Source: Thiotrichales bacterium (lineage in GTDB: Bacteria; Pseudomonadota; Gammaproteobacteria; UWMA-0217). From it: a DNA stretch of 12,194 nt. The number at the start of each line of letters is the position of its first letter. Position 1 is the first letter of the stretch. Shown piece by piece: positions 7,668 to 12,194 of the stretch. The notes under the pieces are model-generated. The model saw only the letters and a program-made list of their open reading frames with translations, did not search any database and had not been told where the DNA came from. Both the position numbers and the translations under genes were made by a program. The stretch covers positions 1 to 12,194 of the forward strand of contig JANTGD010000069.1 in NCBI GenBank assembly GCA_024763135.1, read 5' to 3'.

Positions 7668-8392
7668 ATTCGACCGAAACAGGCATTAAGCTGGGCGTCA
7701 ACATCGATCACGCGGCCACTATTCGCCAAGCAAGATTCACCCCCTATCCCGACCTCGTGGCGCTGGTACGCGACATTGAAGCCGCTGGCGCCGATGGGAT
7801 TACCCTCCACCTAAGAGAAGACCGTCGCCACATTCAGGATGCGGACGTGTATCGATTGCGTGAAACGATTACAACCAAGATGAATCTGGAAATGGCAGCT
7901 ACCGAGGAAATGGTACGCATCGCCACCGAGGTGGGGCCCGAGGATGTGTGTCTCGTGCCTGAAAAGCGTGAAGAGCTGACGACAGAAGGGGGCTTGGATG
8001 TGCTGGGGCACCAAACACAATTGCAGAGTGTCTGTGAACGCCTGGCGGCTGCGAATATCACCGTATCGATTTTTATCGAGCCAAATCTCCAACAAATTGC
8101 AGCGGCAGCCGAGATAGGTGCGCCGGTCATTGAGCTGCATACCGGCACCTACGCCAATGCCAGCGGCGACGCGCAGGAAAGAGAACGTGAGCGCCTGTTT
8201 GCAGCTGCCACGCATGCCCACGCGCTTGGCTTAGTCGTCAACGCAGGGCATGGATTGGACTATACAAACGTTACCCCGATCAAAATGCTGCCATGGCTGC
8301 ATGAATTGAATATAGGACACGCTATTGTTGCCCGTGCGCTGTTTGTGGGCATGGCTCAGGCAGTCAGAGAAATGCAGCAGTTGATCGCGTAA
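7664..8392 (+). CDS. pdxJ: Pyridoxine 5'-phosphate synthase PdxJ
   Basis: PdxJ condenses 1-deoxy-D-xylulose 5-phosphate with 3-amino-2-oxopropyl phosphate to give pyridoxine 5'-phosphate, the last ring-forming step of DXP-dependent vitamin B6 synthesis. The protein has 242 residues, the expected size for this TIM-barrel enzyme. Family motifs are intact: GVNIDH with N13 and H16, HLREDRRH with H49 and H56, MNLEMA with E76, LVPEKR (98-102 region), TTEGGLDV, and VNAGHGL with H196. By alignment with the E. coli enzyme these include the substrate-binding and acid-base residues. Translation probably depends on coupling through the ATGA overlap with recO, as no strong ribosome binding site is visible. 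One base separates its stop from acpS. Confidence 0.98.
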   Translation: MNSTETGIKLGVNIDHAATIRQARFTPYPDLVALVRDIEAAGADGITLHLREDRRHIQDADVYRLRETITTKMNLEMAATEEMVRIATEVGPEDVCLVPEKREELTTEGGLDVLGHQTQLQSVCERLAAANITVSIFIEPNLQQIAAAAEIGAPVIELHTGTYANASGDAQERERERLFAAATHAHALGLVVNAGHGLDYTNVTPIKMLPWLHELNIGHAIVARALFVGMAQAVREMQQLIA

Positions 8393-8393
8393 T

Positions 8394-8813
8394 ATGGGGA
8401 TTACAGGAATTGGGACCGACATTGTGGCCACTGCCAGAATCCGTCGGATCTTCGAGCAATATGGTGAACGTTTTGCGCGCCGTATTCTCAGCGGTTCCGA
8501 GTTTGAGGCGTTTCTCGAGGCCAATGATCCGGTGCGGTTTTTGGCCAAGCGATTTGCGGCGAAAGAGGCAGCATCCAAGGCCATGGGCAGCGGGTTTAGG
8601 CAGGGCATCAGTTTTACGCAGATGAGCGTGTCCCATGATGTCTACGGAAAGCCGGAGTTGTGTTTCAGCGGAGCGGCGCTGGATTGGCTCAACCAACGCA
8701 GCGTCGCCAGAACGCATTTGTCACTCTCGGATGAAGCGGCCTATGCGGTCGCGTTCGTAGTGATGGAGGCAGCGCTCCCGCCAGCGCCGACTGATGCTTT
8801 GGAGATCCAGTAA
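8394..8813 (+). CDS. acpS: Holo-[acyl-carrier-protein] synthase
   Basis: AcpS transfers the 4'-phosphopantetheine arm from CoA to a serine of acyl carrier protein, which switches on fatty acid synthesis. The protein has 139 residues. The metal- and CoA-binding motifs are present: GIGTDIV with D9 and RFAAKEAASKA with E58, plus HLSLSDE (108-114) near the C-terminus. The usual length is about 126 residues; the extra part is a proline- and alanine-rich tail (PPAPTDALEIQ) after the core. The ATG is one base after the pdxJ stop. No clear ribosome binding site is visible, so coupling to pdxJ is likely. The stop directly abuts the cysM ATG, and the tail contains the GGAG used by cysM. Confidence 0.97.
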   Translation: MGITGIGTDIVATARIRRIFEQYGERFARRILSGSEFEAFLEANDPVRFLAKRFAAKEAASKAMGSGFRQGISFTQMSVSHDVYGKPELCFSGAALDWLNQRSVARTHLSLSDEAAYAVAFVVMEAALPPAPTDALEIQ

Positions 8814-9704
8814 ATGCAATACCCAACGCTTGAAAATCTGATTGGCAACACCCCTCTGGTCCGTTTGCAACGGCTCGGTGCCGAAACCGGCAATACGCTA
8901 CTCGCAAAGCTCGAAGGACAAAATCCAGCCGGTTCAGTTAAAGACCGGCCCGCCTACAGCATGATCAAATATGCGCAGGCGCGCGGGGAGATCAAGCCGG
9001 GGGATCGGTTGATCGAAGCGACCAGTGGTAATACCGGGATCGCCTTGGCGATGGTAGCCGCAATGTTGGGTTACCAAATGGTTTTGATTATGCCCGAGAC
9101 AATGAGCATTGAACGTCGCGCCAGTATGTCGGCGTATGGGGCGGAATTGATACTTGTAAGTAAAGACGAAGGGATGGAGGGCGCACGGGATCTGGCGCTC
9201 AAAATGCAATCGGAAGGAGAGGGAACAGTACTCGATCAATTCTCTAATCCTGATAACCCGCGTGCGCACTATGAAACCACAGGTCCCGAGTTGTGGCAGC
9301 AAACCGGTGGTGAAATCAGTCACTTTGTCTCTTCGATGGGCACCACCGGGACCATTACGGGTACCGCGCGTTATCTGAAAGAGCAAAGCAGCGACGTCCA
9401 GATTATTGGTGTGCATCCTGAGGATGGCGCACACATTCCAGGTATCCGCTGTTGGCCGCAGGCCTATCTGCCAGCGATTTATGAACCGTCACTGGTCGAT
9501 ACGATCTACACCGTTGGCCAGCAGGAAGCTGAGGAGATGGCGCGCCGGCTCGCGCGTGAGGAAGGGATCTTCTGTGGCATCTCCTCGGGAGGCGCGGTGG
9601 CAGCCGCTCTGCGTTTGGCAAAGACGGTCAGCAACGCGACGATTGTCTCCATTATATGCGATCGCGGCGATCGTTACATTTCCACTGGTGTCTTCAATCC
9701 ATGA
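8814..9704 (+). CDS. cysM: Cysteine synthase B (O-acetylserine sulfhydrylase B)
   Basis: CysM is a PLP enzyme that makes cysteine from O-acetylserine and sulfide; the B isozyme can also use thiosulfate to give S-sulfocysteine. The protein has 296 residues (E. coli CysM has 303). K43 in NPAGSVKDR binds PLP; the GSVKDR form of this motif points to CysM rather than CysK. Other sites are TSGNTG (70-75), which binds the substrate carboxylate, the phosphate-binding GTTGT (176-180), and SSGG (257-260). The tail CDRGDRYISTGVF is also characteristic of CysM. The ATG abuts the acpS stop, and GGAG (8801-8804) lies 9 nt upstream. PdxJ, which supplies the PLP precursor, lies in the same cluster. The stop overlaps the next gene as ATGA. 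Confidence 0.96.
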   Translation: MQYPTLENLIGNTPLVRLQRLGAETGNTLLAKLEGQNPAGSVKDRPAYSMIKYAQARGEIKPGDRLIEATSGNTGIALAMVAAMLGYQMVLIMPETMSIERRASMSAYGAELILVSKDEGMEGARDLALKMQSEGEGTVLDQFSNPDNPRAHYETTGPELWQQTGGEISHFVSSMGTTGTITGTARYLKEQSSDVQIIGVHPEDGAHIPGIRCWPQAYLPAIYEPSLVDTIYTVGQQEAEEMARRLAREEGIFCGISSGGAVAAALRLAKTVSNATIVSIICDRGDRYISTGVFNP

Positions 9705-10474
9705 ACGTCATGGTGTTCGATATTGAAACGGTGCCCGATGTAGAAGGTGGGCGACGTGTCTATGGGCTTGAGGAGCTCGACGATGAGTCCGTGGGGCGGG
9801 CCATGTTCAAACTGCGCTATGAGAAGGTTGGTCACGAGTTCATTGCGCATCACCTGCAGCAAATCGTTGCGATTTCCGTGGTGTTTCGCCACGCTGAGCA
9901 GTTCCGTGTTTGGACGTTGGGCGATGAGGATGCGCGAGAAGCCGAGATTCTGCAACGATTTTTCGATGGCATCGAGCGCTATAGTCCTACGCTGGTGACT
10001 TGGAATGGATCCGGTTTCGACCTGCCGGTAATTCACTATCGTGCGCTGCGTCATCGGATCAGTGCGCCGCGCTATTGGGAAGTGGGAGAAGAGGATAGCA
10101 GTTTTCGATTCAACAACTATCTCAATCGCTTCCAGTGGCGGCATACTGATTTGATGGATGTCCTCGCGGGCTATCAGATGCGCGCTGCCGCGCCGCTGGA
10201 TGAGGTCGCCACTTTACTGGGGTTTCCGGGTAAAATGGGCATGAGTGGCGCGCAGGTCTGGGACTGCTTCCTGAGCGGCGAAATCAATGCGATTCGCGAT
10301 TATTGTGAAACCGACGTTCTCAATACCTACTTGGTTTATCTGCACTTTGAACATATGCGGGGTCGTCTTACCGAGCGTATGCTGCAAAAAGAAACTGACC
10401 TTGTGCGTAGCACCCTGAAAAATTCTCACAAGCCCCATTTGGAAGCCTTCGAGCGCGCATGGCCGACGGCGTGA
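9701..10474 (+). CDS. Predicted DEDDy 3'-5' exonuclease, PolB-exonuclease-like
   Basis: This 257-residue protein belongs to the predicted 3'-5' exonuclease family related to the proofreading domain of DNA polymerase B (PF10108-like). It is a stand-alone nuclease domain without a polymerase. The DEDDy residues are visible: D7 and E9 in VFDIET (Exo I), D107 in WNGSGFDLP (Exo II), and Y201 with D205 in YCETDVLNTYLVY (Exo III). D150 in HTDLMD is also conserved in the family. It is therefore likely to be active on single-stranded DNA or RNA ends, though the real substrate is unknown. The frame opens at 9656, but the ATG at 9701 overlaps the cysM stop (ATGA) and places FDIET at the N-terminus as usual. 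It closes the cluster; a 145-nt spacer follows. Confidence 0.88.
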   Translation: MNVMVFDIETVPDVEGGRRVYGLEELDDESVGRAMFKLRYEKVGHEFIAHHLQQIVAISVVFRHAEQFRVWTLGDEDAREAEILQRFFDGIERYSPTLVTWNGSGFDLPVIHYRALRHRISAPRYWEVGEEDSSFRFNNYLNRFQWRHTDLMDVLAGYQMRAAAPLDEVATLLGFPGKMGMSGAQVWDCFLSGEINAIRDYCETDVLNTYLVYLHFEHMRGRLTERMLQKETDLVRSTLKNSHKPHLEAFERAWPTA

Positions 10475-10493
10475 ATACCACCTGTTTTGGTAT
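10475..10493 (+). other. Short hairpin just after the exonuclease gene
   Basis: ATACCA (10475-10480) and TGGTAT (10488-10493) pair around a 7-nt loop and begin right after the stop codon. The stem is AT-rich and no T-run follows, so it is not a convincing intrinsic terminator. It could protect the 3' end of the message. Confidence 0.25.
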
Positions 10494-10562
10494 GCGGTGA
10501 CTGCAGTTAGAGACCGTTAATAAATGGGGTGAGGACTCGGTTTCCTTACTGGCAGATCAAGT

Positions 10563-10592
10563 TTGTCTCGATTCCTACGCTGACGGGATATT
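10563..10592 (+). promoter_or_regulatory. Possible sigma-70 promoter for rlmD
   Basis: TTGTCT (10563-10568) and GATATT (10587-10592) each match the -35 and -10 consensus at four of six positions, with an 18-nt spacer. A start near 10599 would leave a leader of about 20 nt before rlmD. The match is weak, but the location in the only spacer ahead of rlmD supports it. Confidence 0.25.
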
Positions 10593-10619
10593 TCGTTAAA
10601 CAACAATTGCAAGAGATTT

Positions 10620-11948
10620 ATGTCCAGACGTTCCCGGCGCTCGCGGTTGCCGCAAGGTGAATTTGAGGCAGAGATAGAAACCTTGTCCCAGGAGGGGCGC
10701 GGCGTAACCCACATTGATGGCAAGGCGGTTTTTATTGACGGCGCCTTGCCCGGTGAAAAAGTGCGTTTTCACTATGTGGAGAAAAATCGCCGCTATGATG
10801 TGGGTGCAGCGACGCAAGTCATGGCGGCGTCGCCCCACCGTGTTGAACCTGGCTGTCCTCACTTTGATCGCTGTGGCGGGTGCAGTCTGCAGCATTTGGA
10901 TGCGCGTCAGCAGATCATTTTCAAACAACAATCCATGCTCGAGGGATTGCAGCACATTGCGCACATCGAACCCGAAAACCTGCTAGCCCCCTTGACGGCA
11001 ACTGTTTGGGGCTACCGGCGCAAAGCGCGGTTGGGTGTACGCTATGTGCAGAAAAAAGGGCGGGTTCTGGTGGGATTCCGCGAAAAGCACAGTGGATTTA
11101 TTGCAGATCTTACACGTTGTGATGTTTTACATCCGACTGTTGGCTTAAAGGTGGCGGAACTCGCAGAATTTTTGAGTGAATTGGATGCCAGAGCCAGTAT
11201 TGCGCAGATTGAAGTGGCCGTTTCCGAAGGCGATGTCGCATTGGTGTTTCGGCATCTCGAGCCACTTTCGGCGGCTGATCGCGCGCGTTTTGAAGCCTTT
11301 GAACAAGCGCAGGCATTGCGCATTTTACTCCAGCCCAAAGGCCCGGATTCTGTGGTGCCATTAACAGGGGAGCCGCCGACTTTATTCTATACACATCCTG
11401 ACTATGGTCTCCGCGTTGATTTTGAGGCTTTGGATTTTTTTCAGGTCAATGGCGAATTAAATCGCCAAATGGTACCGCAGGCATTGGCATTACTGGATGT
11501 GGGTGCCCATGATCGGGTGCTCGACCTGTTTTGTGGTTTAGGCAACTTCACGTTGCCATTGGCGCGCCATGCTCACGACGTCGTCGGTGTGGAAGGGGAT
11601 GCTGCGATGGTCGCGCGGGCGCGGAGCATTGCGCGAGCAAACCGCATTGAAAATACGCGCTACTACGTAGCTAACCTAATGGGTTCCCTCGAAGACGCCA
11701 GCTGGCTAAACCAACGCTTTGACAAAATCTTGCTCGATCCCCCACGCTCTGGTGCCAAAGAGGTGATCACACACTTCGGACGCTTTGATGCAGCGCGCAT
11801 TGTTTATGTCTCCTGCCATCCTGGCTCGCTTGCCCGTGATGCCGGCACGCTGGTGCACACACATGGCTATCGCCTGACGCATGCGGGGGTTATGGATATG
11901 TTTCCTCACACCGCCCACGTGGAATCAATCGCTGTATTCGAACGTTGA
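10620..11948 (+). CDS. rlmD: 23S rRNA (uracil-1939-C5)-methyltransferase RlmD
   Basis: RlmD (formerly RumA) uses S-adenosylmethionine to methylate U1939 of 23S rRNA. The protein has 442 residues. An N-terminal TRAM domain (about 12-70) binds RNA. Four cysteines, C79, C85, C88 (CPHFDRCGGC) and C167, are placed to hold the [4Fe-4S] cluster. The methyltransferase fold carries LDLFCGLGNF (301-310), FFQVN with Q275, and DPPRSG (373-378). The catalytic nucleophile is C399 in YVSCHPGSLARD, and E435 in HVESIAVF matches the general base. The Fe-S cysteines, TRAM domain and tail fit RlmD rather than TrmA. The ATG follows AAGAGA (10611-10616) at short spacing. In E. coli and Pseudomonas this gene is next to relA; here no relA start is visible in the following 246 nt. 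Confidence 0.96.
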   Translation: MSRRSRRSRLPQGEFEAEIETLSQEGRGVTHIDGKAVFIDGALPGEKVRFHYVEKNRRYDVGAATQVMAASPHRVEPGCPHFDRCGGCSLQHLDARQQIIFKQQSMLEGLQHIAHIEPENLLAPLTATVWGYRRKARLGVRYVQKKGRVLVGFREKHSGFIADLTRCDVLHPTVGLKVAELAEFLSELDARASIAQIEVAVSEGDVALVFRHLEPLSAADRARFEAFEQAQALRILLQPKGPDSVVPLTGEPPTLFYTHPDYGLRVDFEALDFFQVNGELNRQMVPQALALLDVGAHDRVLDLFCGLGNFTLPLARHAHDVVGVEGDAAMVARARSIARANRIENTRYYVANLMGSLEDASWLNQRFDKILLDPPRSGAKEVITHFGRFDAARIVYVSCHPGSLARDAGTLVHTHGYRLTHAGVMDMFPHTAHVESIAVFER

Positions 11949-12005
11949 GAAGCTCCTCGGGAGGCCCTGCCAAGCCTGCTGAGCATGACCTTGCAGTTAC
12001 TCAGA

Positions 12006-12037
12006 GAACCCGTTGTAACGCCCCATTCAGTGGGTTC
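12006..12037 (+). other. Hairpin A of the 3' flank
   Basis: GAACCCGTTG (12006-12015) pairs with CAGTGGGTTC (12028-12037): ten pairs including two G-U wobbles on this strand, with a 12-nt loop. It lies one base before the next stem. No T-run follows, so it is not an ordinary terminator. Confidence 0.35.
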
Positions 12038-12038
12038 C

Positions 12039-12082
12039 GGGCGCTTAGCTCGAAGCCGGTACGACACCGTGGATGAGCGCTC
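12039..12082 (+). other. Hairpin B of the 3' flank, with inner stem
   Basis: GGGCGCT (12039-12045) pairs with AGCGCTC (12076-12082), seven pairs with one G-U. Inside, CGGT (12057-12060) pairs with ACCG (12066-12069) around a 5-nt loop. The 5' part, GGGCGCTTAGCTC, looks like the start of a tRNA, but the anticodon and T arms are absent. Confidence 0.35.
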
Positions 12083-12089
12083 AAAGATC

Positions 12090-12099
12090 CATCCGGATG
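12090..12099. promoter_or_regulatory. 10-nt palindrome CATCCGGATG
   Basis: This is a perfect dyad without a loop, 7 nt after hairpin B. It could be a protein binding site ahead of a gene outside the window. Evidence is symmetry alone, and a 10-nt palindrome in this much DNA can arise by chance. Confidence 0.2.
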
Positions 12100-12194
12100 A
12101 ACCTAAAAACCTCAGTTGGATCACAAAAGTCCACGCAAGCTCTTGGTGCACCTGGCAAATCAGAAAAACCTCTCATCACCAATAAGGTGACCAC

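Larger units (their letters stand above)
11949..12194. other. Non-coding 3' flank with inverted repeats
   Basis: I see no recognisable coding sequence on either strand; the short open frames here have no family features. No clear intrinsic terminator follows rlmD: CTCC-TCG-GGAG at 11953-11963 is tiny and has no T-run. The stretch from 12006 to 12099 holds several inverted repeats, listed separately. GGTGCACC (12145-12152) is another short palindrome, and TCACC/GGTGA (12176-12180, 12186-12190) form a small hairpin at the window edge. The region may be the leader of a gene that starts beyond the window, with relA the natural guess from gene order. Confidence 0.5.

Noticed and set aside
12039..12083. 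A tRNA gene beginning GGGCGCTTAGCTC, with AGCGCTC able to close an acceptor-like stem
   Set aside because: The paired segment is only 44 nt, has no anticodon arm or T arm, and is followed by AAAG rather than CCA. The resemblance covers only the first 13 bases.
11906..12151. Minus-strand open frame of 81 codons running from the 3' flank into rlmD
   Set aside because: No recognisable motif, and its end overlaps the conserved C-terminus of RlmD; not enough to call a gene.
12187..12194. GTG at 12187 as the start of relA
   Set aside because: Only eight bases remain, the nearest AAGG overlaps the GTG itself, and the first codons cannot be matched to RelA.

Overview
The window is a block of bacterial housekeeping genes, all on the + strand. 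It has no mobile element, CRISPR array, rRNA or tRNA that I can see. Gene content and order (a MucD/DegP-type protease, lepA, lepB, a DUF4845 protein, rnc, era, recO, pdxJ, acpS, then cysM and rlmD) match non-enteric Gammaproteobacteria, broadly a Pseudomonas-like arrangement. Base composition looks moderate and even throughout, with no island-like stretch. I cannot name the genus from this sequence.

Layout. Positions 1-338 hold no gene that I can support; they carry a short direct repeat and a small hairpin ahead of mucD. A first tight cluster (339-3800) holds mucD, a small glutaredoxin-like gene and lepA, joined by a 1-nt overlap and a 4-nt gap. A 158-nt spacer with two perfect palindromes precedes lepB (3959-4789). 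A second spacer (4790-4972) precedes a long, tightly packed run: DUF4845 protein, rnc, era, recO, pdxJ, acpS, cysM and a DEDDy 3'-5' exonuclease (4973-10474). Most junctions in this run are ATGA overlaps or gaps of 0-2 nt, except 21 nt between era and recO. A 145-nt spacer leads to rlmD (10620-11948). The last 246 nt have no recognisable gene but contain several inverted repeats.

How the genes work together. MucD and LepB act in the cell envelope (quality control of exported proteins, signal peptide removal). LepA, RNase III, Era and RlmD act on the ribosome and its RNAs. RecO and the PolB-like exonuclease act on DNA. PdxJ makes pyridoxine 5'-phosphate, the precursor of PLP, and CysM, four genes along, uses PLP. 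AcpS activates acyl carrier protein. Every protein keeps the catalytic or binding residues of its family where I could check them.

I found no convincing new biological system. The items most worth a second look are non-coding: the structured stretch near 12006-12099, where relA would often be expected next to rlmD, and the palindromes ahead of lepB. The DEDDy exonuclease coupled to cysM and the DUF4845 protein are the least characterised coding features.
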